The position numbers and the translations under genes are program-made. Source: CAXXFQ01 sp963674475 (GTDB lineage: Bacteria; Planctomycetota; Planctomycetia; Pirellulales; Thermoguttaceae). From it: 64,000 nucleotides of DNA. Below the pieces are notes generated by a model. The model did not search any database. It saw only the letters and a program-made list of their open reading frames with translations, and was not told the DNA's origin. Location of the stretch: NCBI GenBank assembly GCA_963674475.2, contig CAXXFQ010000008.1, positions 620,001 through 684,000 on the forward strand, written 5' to 3'. Below are positions 1-8,571 of this stretch, piece by piece. Numbering within the stretch: position 1 is the first letter of the stretch; each line of letters starts with the position of its first letter.

Positions 1-1840
1 AGCGAAGCTTGATCGGTTGGTTTTTGGGAGAAACGTTTGCTTTTTGGTAATCGGTTTCTTCTATCGGTTCTCGTTGGACATGAACCGAAACTTCCCCTTT
101 TTCAGTGAATTTCAGAGCGTTATTGATTAAGTTAATCAAGATCTGTCGCAGACGAATCGAATCGCCTTGAATCAATGGCGGGACGTCCGCCTCGATCAAT
201 GAGACGAGTTCCAAGTCCTTTTCTTGTGCTTTGAGGGCCAGGATATCGACAATATCATCCAGCATTTTATTGAGATCGAAATCGAGAATCTCCAACTCGA
301 TCTGTCCCGCTTCGATCTTCGAGAAGTCGAGGATGTCGTTGATGATCATCAAGAGCGATTCGCCGCTTTTGCGAATGGTTTCGGCATACTCGGTCTGTTC
401 TAAATTGAGGTCGGCATCCATCAATAGTTCCGACATCCCGATGAGGCCATTGAGCGGCGTTCGGATTTCGTGGCTCATGTTGGCCAGAAAAAGGCTTTTG
501 GCATTGGTGGCCGACTCGGCCTGTTCTCGAAGAAGTTCCAGTTTTTTGTTGGCCACTTTCAGCTCGGCCGCTTGGATTTTGATTGCTTCTTTGGTTTTCT
601 CTCGTTCGGTCAGGTCGTAAAGAAAACCGGACGCCCACCATTCGTTGTTGACTTGAAAACCTGAAACGGAGATTTCCAAAGGGAATTGAGTTCCGTCTTT
701 GCGGACGCCCATCGCGGGTAAAGTTTGATTGAGAAGGGGGCCTTTTCCGGTTTTGAGAAAAGTTTTGAATCCTTCTTTTGCCTGCTCGTGAAATTCCGGC
801 GGAGCGATCAGTTTATGGACATCATGACCGAGGGCCTCTTCCGGCTCATGACCGAACATCTTGGTTGCCATTTTGTTCCAGTGGGCCACACGGCCGTGGG
901 AGTCCATGACGACGATGGCGTTCAGGGCCGAATCGGTAAACGCACGGAACATTCGGTTGGTAAATCGAGGAACCGCGTTAACGGCCAGTTCGGAGACATC
1001 TTGGAGAAACGATAGATAGCCGTTGATTTGGCCCTGTTCGTTCCGCTTGGATAAGGTCGAAATATGGACAACAAATTCTTTGCCGGTTCGGGTGATACAG
1101 TTGGCGTCCCATTCGTCATGACCATATTCCGCGGCAAGGGCGGTCATGATTTCCTGCTTGGGGACCGCCCGTTTGAGTTGTCGTGAAGCATCCAGTTGGC
1201 GCTTTCTGAGATCTTGGGGGTAGAAAAGACTTTCGGCAGCCGGTTGATTGAGAACTTCTTCACGCTTGATTCCAAAAAGATTTTCCGCGCCTCGATTGAT
1301 GTCGAGAATCTTCCCCGAGGTGTCGAGACAGACCGTGGCAAGGTGGGTGGCGTTTTGAAGAAGCGGTTCGATTTCACTGACCGACATGCCCCGCACGGGA
1401 TCTTGGGGTAGTTCCGGTTGTTTCGATGTGGTGACGGTTCCTAAAATCTTGATAAAGCGTTCGGAAAGGGGGGTGATGTCGAGGAAAACCACCGTTCCTT
1501 CAATCTGAGAACCGTCCTTTTTCACTATTTCAATTATCGAAGGTTTTCCTAACATCTGCCCGTCTGAGACGAATTTGGTTCCGTCCAAATTCTTATTGAG
1601 CAAAATGAGCGCATTATAAAAGGACTCTTCGGAAACCAGCTCTGAAGGATTCTTTGCGAGAAATTCCTCTTGGGTCCAGCCGAGAATCGATTGAACCGAA
1701 GGGGTGACGTACTTGAATTGCCAGGTTGACGGGAGGATTCCGGCCGAGGTGACCTCCACTTCCGCCGACCAGATATATTCCGGCACGGTACCGAGTGGAC
1801 TCGAAAAAGATTTCGCTTCAGGCGACAGGTTCTCGTTCAT
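1..1840 (-). CDS. PAS-domain sensor histidine kinase (C-terminus beyond window)
   Basis: Open frame from an ATG at 1840 to the left edge, giving 613 residues of an incomplete protein. Three PAS-like segments can be read at about residues 15-125, 165-260 and 300-410, followed by a short coiled coil. The HisKA box contains NMSHEIRTPLNG, so the phospho-accepting His is at about residue 457. The start of the ATPase domain, including an N-box-like LINNALKFTEKGE, lies just before the edge. There is no obvious membrane segment, so the kinase is probably cytoplasmic and senses through its PAS domains. A C-terminal receiver domain may follow outside the window. It lies 142 bp downstream of the receiver-phosphatase gene on the same strand and is probably co-transcribed with it. 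The family is certain; the signal is unknown. Confidence 0.9.
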   Translation of the reverse strand, partial: MNENLSPEAKSFSSPLGTVPEYIWSAEVEVTSAGILPSTWQFKYVTPSVQSILGWTQEEFLAKNPSELVSEESFYNALILLNKNLDGTKFVSDGQMLGKPSIIEIVKKDGSQIEGTVVFLDITPLSERFIKILGTVTTSKQPELPQDPVRGMSVSEIEPLLQNATHLATVCLDTSGKILDINRGAENLFGIKREEVLNQPAAESLFYPQDLRKRQLDASRQLKRAVPKQEIMTALAAEYGHDEWDANCITRTGKEFVVHISTLSKRNEQGQINGYLSFLQDVSELAVNAVPRFTNRMFRAFTDSALNAIVVMDSHGRVAHWNKMATKMFGHEPEEALGHDVHKLIAPPEFHEQAKEGFKTFLKTGKGPLLNQTLPAMGVRKDGTQFPLEISVSGFQVNNEWWASGFLYDLTEREKTKEAIKIQAAELKVANKKLELLREQAESATNAKSLFLANMSHEIRTPLNGLIGMSELLMDADLNLEQTEYAETIRKSGESLLMIINDILDFSKIEAGQIELEILDFDLNKMLDDIVDILALKAQEKDLELVSLIEADVPPLIQGDSIRLRQILINLINNALKFTEKGEVSVHVQREPIEETDYQKANVSPKNQPIKLR

Positions 1841-1982
1841 CTCGGGGCTCTCCGTAAAGGATAAAAGGGAGAGGAAACTGGAACGGACAAAAAAGGAGGA
1901 TCAAGGAGTGTTTTTCATTTCCGATATCGTTCAGCGTCTGGAGGTCGCTTTGAAGGGGTTCCTCTAGGGGACGATTGATTTT

Positions 1983-3242
1983 TTATCTTGTCATTTCGAC
2001 GGGGCTTTGAGGGGTGGTTTCCTTTTGTGTCGCCATGTCCAATGTTTCTAAAGCCAAGATCGAAATGTCGTCGGCCGGTTCTTGATCTTGGCTGTAGACG
2101 ACGACCGAGTTGATCAAACGATCGAGAGTTTCATCGAGGCTGTTTTTTCGGCAGGCGGTAAGAATCTGACTGACTTTTTCGGTCCCAAAAGGGGCTCCCT
2201 CGGAGTCGGCCGCTTCAAAAATCCCATCGGTCATGATCAGCAGTCGATCGTTCGGTTTAAGCTGAACCTTTTGAGTTTTATAGCAAGGCTTGTTTTGGAT
2301 TCCAATCGGGAAATCGTACCCCTCCAGAAGCGAGACGTCACCCTGATGAGATAGTAACACGGGGCCAGGGCCGCCGGCGGTCGTGTACTGGAGTTCGTTT
2401 TGTTTGGTGTCGAGAATGCCGTAAAAAAGGGTGAAATATTGCCCCGTTTCGAGGTTCAACGGGAAATGTCGATTGAGCGTTTCGGCAACCTCGATCGGAG
2501 AACACGGTTTTCGTTCACCGGAAGAGGGATCTTTGTGATAAAGGATCGAGTCGTCGTTTTTCGGCTGCAAAATATGGCTTAGGGTCACGGCCGTCAGCGC
2601 CGCCGGGACGCCGTGTCCGCTGACGTCCAAGACCAAGAGGCCCAAATGGTTTTCAGACAACGGGAAGACATTCAGGTAATCGCCACCCAGGCTGCCGCAC
2701 GGTCTCCAACGCCAGGAAAATTGGGTCGATCGACAAGGCGGTGCTCGATGGGGCAAGAAGGCCTTTTGGACTTCGGCCGCCATGGCCAGGTCCTCTTCCA
2801 TTCGTCGATGGGCGTCGACAATCTTTTGATTCAGCGTTGCCAACTCCCCGATTCGCGATTGAAGTTCTTCTTGCAAAAGGATGGTTCGTTGTCCGACATG
2901 GATTCTCGCGGAAAGTTCTCCCGGCGTGAACGGTTTGGCGATGTAGTCGTCGGCGCCGAGGTCGAGCCCTTGGACCAGACTTTCCTTATCGCTGCGCGAG
3001 GTCAGCATGATGACATAGTGGTAGAGCATGCCGTCTTCGTCGCGAATCGCGCGGCACAGTTCAGGGCCATCCATCCGCGGCATCATCCAGTCGGTGATGA
3101 TCAACGGGATCGATTCACGCCGAATGATATCGATCGCTTCCACTCCGTCGTCCGCTTCGAAGACCCGATACCCCCAACGTTTTAGGGTTCGGACCAAGAG
3201 CCGTCGTTGGAGTGGGTCGTCTTCGACAACAAGGATATTCAT
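1983..3242 (-). CDS. Response regulator with PP2C (RsbU/SpoIIE-type) phosphatase domain
   Basis: 419 aa. The receiver domain spans about residues 1-120 with the acidic pair in VVEDD, the phospho-acceptor Asp in ITDWMMPRMDG and the Lys in AKPFTPGEL. A coiled coil (about 125-165) links it to a PP2C-type Ser phosphatase domain (about 185-400) with metal-binding signatures GGDY, DVSGHG, MTDGIFEA and ADDISIL. Proteins of this build dephosphorylate STAS anti-anti-sigma factors when the receiver is phosphorylated. A matching RsbW-like kinase and RsbV-like STAS protein are encoded about 3 kb away at 6363 and 6949, so they are plausible partners (inference). The histidine kinase directly downstream is the likely phosphate donor. 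Confidence 0.93.
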   Translation of the reverse strand: MNILVVEDDPLQRRLLVRTLKRWGYRVFEADDGVEAIDIIRRESIPLIITDWMMPRMDGPELCRAIRDEDGMLYHYVIMLTSRSDKESLVQGLDLGADDYIAKPFTPGELSARIHVGQRTILLQEELQSRIGELATLNQKIVDAHRRMEEDLAMAAEVQKAFLPHRAPPCRSTQFSWRWRPCGSLGGDYLNVFPLSENHLGLLVLDVSGHGVPAALTAVTLSHILQPKNDDSILYHKDPSSGERKPCSPIEVAETLNRHFPLNLETGQYFTLFYGILDTKQNELQYTTAGGPGPVLLSHQGDVSLLEGYDFPIGIQNKPCYKTQKVQLKPNDRLLIMTDGIFEAADSEGAPFGTEKVSQILTACRKNSLDETLDRLINSVVVYSQDQEPADDISILALETLDMATQKETTPQSPVEMTR

Positions 3243-3930
3243 GTCGGTTTCCTGAAAAACGTTTTTTACCGTCGTTGCGAGTTCATTCGCGAAGGGACAA
3301 GCCCGCTTTCTCTCGTTCAGCGGCGGGCCAAGGTGTCAAAACTGCTCAACGAGTGACCGTTTTTTCTTGTCGGAAAACTGGAAACGGTTTGATCTTGAGA
3401 CGATGTGCAAGGAGTTGGGCAACCGATTTTCGGCTTCATGATACTTTACGTTAATTCCCTTTTGTACGGCGGAAAAACCCCGTTTTCTTTCTGGGTGACG
3501 GCCGGGTGAGGGAAATCTTTTCACGGGGCGCTTCTGATGCGGGCCGATCAGACCGTGCGGTAACGGGTTGTGAGGGCTGTTCGGGAATGAAGGAGTGAAT
3601 GGCTTAAGACGATTCTGCGTACCGCTTAGACGAAGAGACGCCAGAAAATCCCGGGTCTTTTTGCCGGACAGGAATCTTCCTAGCGCATTGATTTGACTCC
3701 GTTTACGAGCAAGGTATCGTTGGTTGAGGGTTTCTATTGAGCTTTGTGTAGCTAATAAAACGAGGCCGACCAACGGGAGGCCGGGACCTTTTGCCAAAGA
3801 GCTTGAATGCAGGCTCGTTGACAAGGCAAACATCAATAATCGCCCGTTGGAAAAGGTCGTCCGGGCCTTTTTCGCTGCTTAAAAAGTGGTCTTGGTTCGC
3901 CGGGGGTAAGGTTGGGAGAGAAAAAGACTG
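3243..3930. other. Divergent intergenic region, no gene recognised
   Basis: 688 bp between the minus-strand response regulator and the plus-strand polysaccharide locus. It should hold both promoters. Open frames here (for example 3336-3836 minus) have no recognisable domain and look unselected. No clear hairpin, tRNA or convincing -35/-10 pair was found. Confidence 0.6.
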
Positions 3931-4677
3931 ATGTCGCAGGGTGCCACCAAAAGTTTTGCACAGCGTCGTCTCGTGGCCGATGAGTTGGCCGCTCGGTTTT
4001 CGAGAACGGGCGGCTTTCGTGATAAGGTCGTTTATTGGCGTAAACGGCTGCTTTGGGACGGAAGCATCTGGGTGGTTCGCGGAGGCAAGCGGGCTGTCGA
4101 TATCCTCGGTGCGTCGGTTGGATTGGTTTTGCTTTCACCGGTTTTTTTGGTCGTTGCGTTGCTGATTAAAATCGAAGATCCCAAAGGACCGGTTTTCTTC
4201 GTTCAGAAGCGGGTCGGTCGTTGGGGACGCGAGTTTCCGTTCCCCAAATTTCGCTCGATGGTTTACAACGCCGAGGAAATAAAAAAAACCTTGCAAGAAC
4301 AAAATGTTCACGGGGACTCGATCACTTTCAAGATAAAAGAGGATCCACGAATTACACGGGTCGGACGGGTCATTCGTCGGTTGAGTATCGACGAATTGCC
4401 GCAGCTGTTTTCGGTGTTGAAAGGGGATATGACCCTGGTCGGCCCCCGTCCGGCGTTGCCGAGCGAAGTGGCCCGCTACTGCTATCAAGACCGAAGGCGG
4501 CTTGAAGCGAAACCGGGGATCACGTGCCTTTGGCAGATTTCCGGCCGCGCGGATATACCTTTTAAACAACAAGTCGAACTCGACGAACAATATATACATA
4601 GTCAAAGCGTTTTTAGTGATCTGAAAATTCTTGCCAAGACGATTCCCGCCGTCTTGACCGGAAAAGGCGCGTATTGA
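3931..4677 (+). CDS. Undecaprenyl-phosphate sugar phosphotransferase (bacterial sugar transferase, PF02397)
   Basis: 248 aa, the short single-helix form of the family. It transfers a sugar-1-phosphate from a nucleotide sugar to undecaprenyl phosphate and so starts a polysaccharide repeat unit at the inner membrane. A membrane helix lies at about residues 57-79. The catalytic domain has FRSM (107-110), the acidic DELPQLF (154-160), LVGPRP (169-174), KPGIT (194-198) and WQISGR (201-206). GGGAGAG about 10 bp upstream supports the ATG at 3931. It is the first gene of the long plus-strand polysaccharide locus. The sugar transferred cannot be read from the sequence. Confidence 0.95.
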   Translation: MSQGATKSFAQRRLVADELAARFSRTGGFRDKVVYWRKRLLWDGSIWVVRGGKRAVDILGASVGLVLLSPVFLVVALLIKIEDPKGPVFFVQKRVGRWGREFPFPKFRSMVYNAEEIKKTLQEQNVHGDSITFKIKEDPRITRVGRVIRRLSIDELPQLFSVLKGDMTLVGPRPALPSEVARYCYQDRRRLEAKPGITCLWQISGRADIPFKQQVELDEQYIHSQSVFSDLKILAKTIPAVLTGKGAY

Positions 4678-4781
4678 GCGAGAAAAGCGTCTTCGGATAA
4701 TCCCAGCGGCCACACGCCGAAAAAGGGAACGCTCTTTCCGGAAGGGGTTCCGATTTTTCTGCCGCTCTTAGGAGTTGACGA

Positions 4782-6314
4782 ATGGTCTTAACCACGGATC
4801 AAAATCAGAAACCGACCGTTTGGGTGCGAGGAGCCGTCACGGAAGCTCACCTTTTGTGCCTTAACGAAGGGCGTTCGTTCGGGACGATCGGGCGTCGGGA
4901 ATCGATTTACCTGCTGTCATTGGCCGGAAAGCCGATGCTCGACCGGATGTTGGGCCGTTTGGCCGATCTGGAAATCGATCGGGTCTATCTCTATGTCGCC
5001 CGCCATGCCGAGGCAATCGATCGGTATGTCGCCGAGGGGCGTCGATGGGGAATCCATGTCACGACGGTCGACCTCACGAGCCATGTTGACGCTTTTCGTC
5101 GTATCCTTACGCCGCAACGGCGCTACCCGATCCTTGTTGCCGACGCGACGGTTTTTCCGACGATCCATTCGGAACATATCACCGATAACGGCATGTTCGG
5201 GCATTTGGTTTTCCGCGGTCATGGCGGTTTTTTACCTTGGGTCGTTTTGCGCGCGCCGGTTTCATCTCCCGAGGATCATCCGATCGGATCGGCTCAGGAG
5301 TTGGCGGAAGCAGTCGAGAAGATCGAAGAAGTCGAGGAGGCCTCGTCCGATCCGGTTTTGTCGATCGCCCATCCGGCCGATTTTTTGCGTGCCCAAGAGT
5401 TCCTTTTGAAAGGGCAGGTCGTCGGACAGCCGATTCCGGGAAATCAGTGTGATCCGGGCATTTGGATCGGCGGCAACGTCAGCCTTCATCCGACCGCCAC
5501 CTTGATCCCACCGGTTCTTATCGCTCCTGATTGCCGAATCGGACGGGGCGTCCAACTGGGACCGAACACGGTCGTGGGGAACCATTCAATCGTTAGTGAA
5601 AAAACCAAGGTCGAAAACGCGTGCATTCTGCCCGAAACCTATCTTGGGCGGGACCTGGATGTCGAATGGGCGATGGTCGATCGCAACTGTTTGCTTTCCG
5701 GAGCGACGGGGGTTTCGACCGCGATTCCCGATTCGTTTTTGATCGGGCCTGCCAACGGTTGGTCTGCGGCAAAATTCTTTCGAAAACTGCCCGGGGTCGT
5801 GGCCGGTTGGATTGCATTGTTGCCAGCCTCGATTTTGGTGGGACTGCTCTACCTTATGGCCAAAATGATGGGCGTTCGGCGTCCGATCAAACGATACCGG
5901 GCCGTCCATCTCCCGGCGGCCGAGAGTCCTCCGATGTGGCGAACCTTCGACTACTTGGAATTCGCCCGTGGTCGGAACCAATTTTGGAACGGGCTGCTCG
6001 ATCGACTTCGGCTTCGACGGCTTCCCACCGTTTGGAATCTGGTTCGAGGGCAGGTCGCCTGGGTCGGGTTGCGACCGCGACGCCCCGAGCAGATCCTGGC
6101 GTTGTCGGAAGATTGGCGAGAATTGTACCTCGCTTCGAAGATCGGCATTATTCGACTTGCCGAACTGGATGCGGCGTGTACCGGCATTGTTTCAGTCGAC
6201 GCGACTTATTCGAGCGAAGCGTTTTATACGGCCCAGTCGAGTTTCAAGGAAGACCTCGCTCTGGTTTGGAGAGCCCTTCGGACGGGAACCAAAGCGAAGC
6301 CGAATAAGAACTAG
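4782..6314 (+). CDS. Nucleotidyltransferase-like / left-handed beta-helix protein fused to a degenerate sugar transferase
   Basis: 510 aa with three parts. Residues about 45-215 resemble a sugar-phosphate nucleotidyltransferase fold (AGKPMLDRMLGRL near 48-60), but the usual N-terminal glycine-rich nucleotide loop is not evident. Residues about 225-320 are hexapeptide-like repeats of a left-handed beta helix (PTATLIPPVLIAPDCRIGRG region). A membrane helix follows at about 336-362. Residues about 405-470 align by eye with the sugar transferase encoded just upstream: RRLPTVWNLVRGQ stands where DELPQLFSVLKGD does, VGLRPRRP for VGPRPALP, and KIGIIRL for KPGITCL. The acidic DE pair and the GPRP motif are both altered, so this domain is probably not catalytic. 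AGGAG upstream supports the start. A scaffold or regulatory partner of the initiating transferase is an inference. Confidence 0.8.
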   Translation: MVLTTDQNQKPTVWVRGAVTEAHLLCLNEGRSFGTIGRRESIYLLSLAGKPMLDRMLGRLADLEIDRVYLYVARHAEAIDRYVAEGRRWGIHVTTVDLTSHVDAFRRILTPQRRYPILVADATVFPTIHSEHITDNGMFGHLVFRGHGGFLPWVVLRAPVSSPEDHPIGSAQELAEAVEKIEEVEEASSDPVLSIAHPADFLRAQEFLLKGQVVGQPIPGNQCDPGIWIGGNVSLHPTATLIPPVLIAPDCRIGRGVQLGPNTVVGNHSIVSEKTKVENACILPETYLGRDLDVEWAMVDRNCLLSGATGVSTAIPDSFLIGPANGWSAAKFFRKLPGVVAGWIALLPASILVGLLYLMAKMMGVRRPIKRYRAVHLPAAESPPMWRTFDYLEFARGRNQFWNGLLDRLRLRRLPTVWNLVRGQVAWVGLRPRRPEQILALSEDWRELYLASKIGIIRLAELDAACTGIVSVDATYSSEAFYTAQSSFKEDLALVWRALRTGTKAKPNKN

Positions 6315-6362
6315 TCATTGGCGTTTTCCCGATAAAAAATTTTTTGAAGATGTAATCAGATC

Positions 6363-6830
6363 ATGAGCCCCCTATCAAGTACGACTTGTTCTTGCGATGA
6401 GCGGATAATCATGAAATTTCAATTGTCCAGCGATCCGAGCCAGATCGACCGCCTTCATGCTTTGCTGCGTGAGTCGCTCGAAGCGCAAAGCTCACTCGAT
6501 CCGGCGCGGGCGGAAGAGATTGTTTTGGCCGTCCACGAAGCGTTTACCAATATCCTTCGCCATGCTTACGAAGGAGATTCGTCCAAGCCGGTTTGGATTG
6601 AGGTGACGACCGATTCGGAAGGCCTTTTGGTCGAGTTGATCGACTGTGGTTTCTCCTTTGATCCGACTTTGTATCCGTCGTTGGATCTTGAACACGCACT
6701 GACCGAGTTGCCCGAGGGCGGGTATGGATTGTTTTTCGTTTGCCAGATCGCCGAGTCGGTCAAGCATCATCGCGAAGACGGGCGAAATCATCTTTTGCTG
6801 AGATTCCCCCTTGTGAAGCAAGTGAAATAA
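6363..6830 (+). CDS. RsbW-like anti-sigma/serine kinase, HATPase_c_2 family
   Basis: 155 aa. GHKL ATPase fold with the N-box EAFTNILRHAY, the G1 box DCGFSFDP and the G2 box EGGYGLFFV. In this family the protein binds a partner such as a sigma factor and phosphorylates a STAS anti-anti-sigma protein on serine. A STAS gene follows about 120 bp downstream, and an RsbU-type phosphatase lies just outside the locus, so the set for partner switching is present. An internal ATG at 6411 would give 139 aa, closer to the family core; neither start has a strong ribosome binding site. No cognate sigma gene lies next to it, so the target is open. Confidence 0.88.
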   Translation: MSPLSSTTCSCDERIIMKFQLSSDPSQIDRLHALLRESLEAQSSLDPARAEEIVLAVHEAFTNILRHAYEGDSSKPVWIEVTTDSEGLLVELIDCGFSFDPTLYPSLDLEHALTELPEGGYGLFFVCQIAESVKHHREDGRNHLLLRFPLVKQVK

Positions 6831-6948
6831 TGCAGGGCTTTTTTAAAAAACGCAAAATCGATTGATGTCCGATTTGAGTTTTTTGTGGGCATCGACGTTT
6901 TCCCTAAAAAGAAGATTTATTCTCAATAAAAGTGAACGGAGAAAACTT

Positions 6949-7281
6949 ATGACAATCGAAACCTGTCAAGACGTGGTTATTTTTCGTCCCGAAGGCGAGA
7001 CGTTGGACATGCGTAACGCGACCGCCTTTCGTGAAGAGATTCGACCTATCGTCAACGAAGGGAAGCATGTTGTTTTGGACATGTCCGGTGTCCATTTTGT
7101 CGATTCGACCGGATTGGGGGCCCTGCTGTCGCTGATGCGAGGTCTGGCCGCGCAAGACGGATCGTTGCGAATGGCCGGACTGCAAGATCAGGTTCTGAAT
7201 ATGTTTCGTCTCGTGCGGATGAATATGGTCTTTGATATTTACGGTTCCGTGGATGAGGCGATGGAAGGCTGGTCCCATTGA
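6949..7281 (+). CDS. Anti-anti-sigma factor, STAS domain (RsbV/SpoIIAA-like)
   Basis: 110 aa single STAS domain. The signature MSGVHFVDSTGLGALL carries the conserved serine (DSTGLG) that RsbW-type kinases phosphorylate and RsbU-type phosphatases release. The ATG at 6949 is chosen because ACGGAG sits about 7 bp before it and homology begins at once. A longer frame opens at 6862 but its first 29 residues look unlike the family. It pairs with the RsbW-like gene upstream. It probably acts as the switch protein of a partner-switching system placed inside the polysaccharide locus (inference). Confidence 0.92.
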   Translation: MTIETCQDVVIFRPEGETLDMRNATAFREEIRPIVNEGKHVVLDMSGVHFVDSTGLGALLSLMRGLAAQDGSLRMAGLQDQVLNMFRLVRMNMVFDIYGSVDEAMEGWSH

Positions 7282-7320
7282 CGGTTTTTTTTCGAAATGT
7301 CGAAGGGGGACGCGGAAACG

Positions 7321-8571
7321 ATGAAGGTGGTTCAGATTCCAAGACGGTTTGTCCGTGACGCATGGGGCGGAACCGAGACGGTCGTCTTGGAAACGACGCG
7401 TCGGTTGATTGCGCGCGGCGTCGAAACCGAGATCCTTTGCCCGGCGGCGCTGGCTTCCGATTTAGAGGAAGAAATCGACGGCGTTGCCGTTTTTCGAACC
7501 TCCTATTTTTATCCGTATTTCGGTCTGAAACCCGAGGCGAAAGCGGAGTTGGATCGCAAGGGAGGGAACCTGTTTTCCTTTTCCTTGATGCGTCGGCTGA
7601 GTCGTGAGCCGGGGCTCGATTTGATCCATTTGCACACGGGGAAACGGCTCGGGGCAATCGGCCGTCATGTGGCGAGGAAACGACGCATTCCGTATGTCGT
7701 CACGGTGCACGGCGGCGTACTCGATATTCCCGACCAAGAGTTCGCTACCTACCTTTCGCCAACCGAAGGGTGTTTCGAATGGGGAAAACTCTTGGGAATG
7801 CTTTACGGCAGTCGTCGGGTGTTTGACGATGCCGACGCGATTATCTGCGTCGACGCCAGTGAAGCGGAAAAAATGCGGGCCCGCTATCCGACGCATCGGG
7901 TCGAGTTTTTGCCCAATGGGGTCGACGTCGAGCGATTTGACCAGGGGGACGGCCCAGGTTTTCGACGCCGGTATGGAATCCCGGACGACGAGCCGCTTTT
8001 GCTCCAGGTCAGTCGGATTGACCATCAGAAGAACCAGTTGGGCACCGTGGAGCTTTTCGATCAACTCGTCCGACGGCGTGGCAAGGGACGTCTGTGTTTC
8101 GTCGGTCCGGTCACAGGAAAAAAATATTACGAAAAGGTGGTCCAACAGGTTGCCGAAGCGGGGTTGAAAGATCGAGTTGATTTTATCAGCTTTCCGCCGG
8201 GCAGTCAGGAGTTGGTCGATGCGTACCATGCGGCCGACCTGTTTTTGCTCCCGTCGTTGCACGAGCCGTTTGGGATCGTGATCCTCGAGGCGTGGGCCGC
8301 CGGGGTGCCGGTAGTCGCGTCGGCCGTGGGAGGAATCCCTTCGTTTACCGAAGACGGTGAAGACATCTTACTTTTTGATCCCGGCGACATAGAGAAAGGC
8401 CTGGCCCATGTCGAAGCGATCCTCGATGATCCAGCGCTGGGAAAGCGTCTTGCCCGACGGGGACGACACAAGGCGGAAACACAATACGATTGGGACCGAA
8501 TCACCTCGCAACTTTTGTCGCTTTACGAAGAGGTGATTGCGATCTCGAAAGCGAAGGGAGTGCGTCGGTGA
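7321..8571 (+). CDS. Glycosyltransferase family 4 (GT-B fold)
   Basis: 416 aa. The N-terminal acceptor-side domain begins MKVVQIPRRF with WGGTETVV, the usual GT4 opening. The C-terminal donor domain (Glycos_transf_1) has LLQVSRIDHQKN, then HEPFGIVILEAWAAGVPVVA with the E-x7-E motif that contacts the nucleotide sugar. GGGGGAC about 9 bp before 7321 supports this start; an in-frame ATG at 7297 is less likely. Its stop overlaps the GTG start of the next GT4 gene (GTGA), so the two are translationally coupled. It should add one sugar to the lipid-linked repeat unit on the cytoplasmic face. Substrates are unknown. Confidence 0.93.
   Translation: MKVVQIPRRFVRDAWGGTETVVLETTRRLIARGVETEILCPAALASDLEEEIDGVAVFRTSYFYPYFGLKPEAKAELDRKGGNLFSFSLMRRLSREPGLDLIHLHTGKRLGAIGRHVARKRRIPYVVTVHGGVLDIPDQEFATYLSPTEGCFEWGKLLGMLYGSRRVFDDADAIICVDASEAEKMRARYPTHRVEFLPNGVDVERFDQGDGPGFRRRYGIPDDEPLLLQVSRIDHQKNQLGTVELFDQLVRRRGKGRLCFVGPVTGKKYYEKVVQQVAEAGLKDRVDFISFPPGSQELVDAYHAADLFLLPSLHEPFGIVILEAWAAGVPVVASAVGGIPSFTEDGEDILLFDPGDIEKGLAHVEAILDDPALGKRLARRGRHKAETQYDWDRITSQLLSLYEEVIAISKAKGVRR

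Noticed and set aside
3336..3836. 166-aa minus-strand frame between the regulator and the polysaccharide locus
   Set aside because: No domain, unusual composition and no ribosome binding site.
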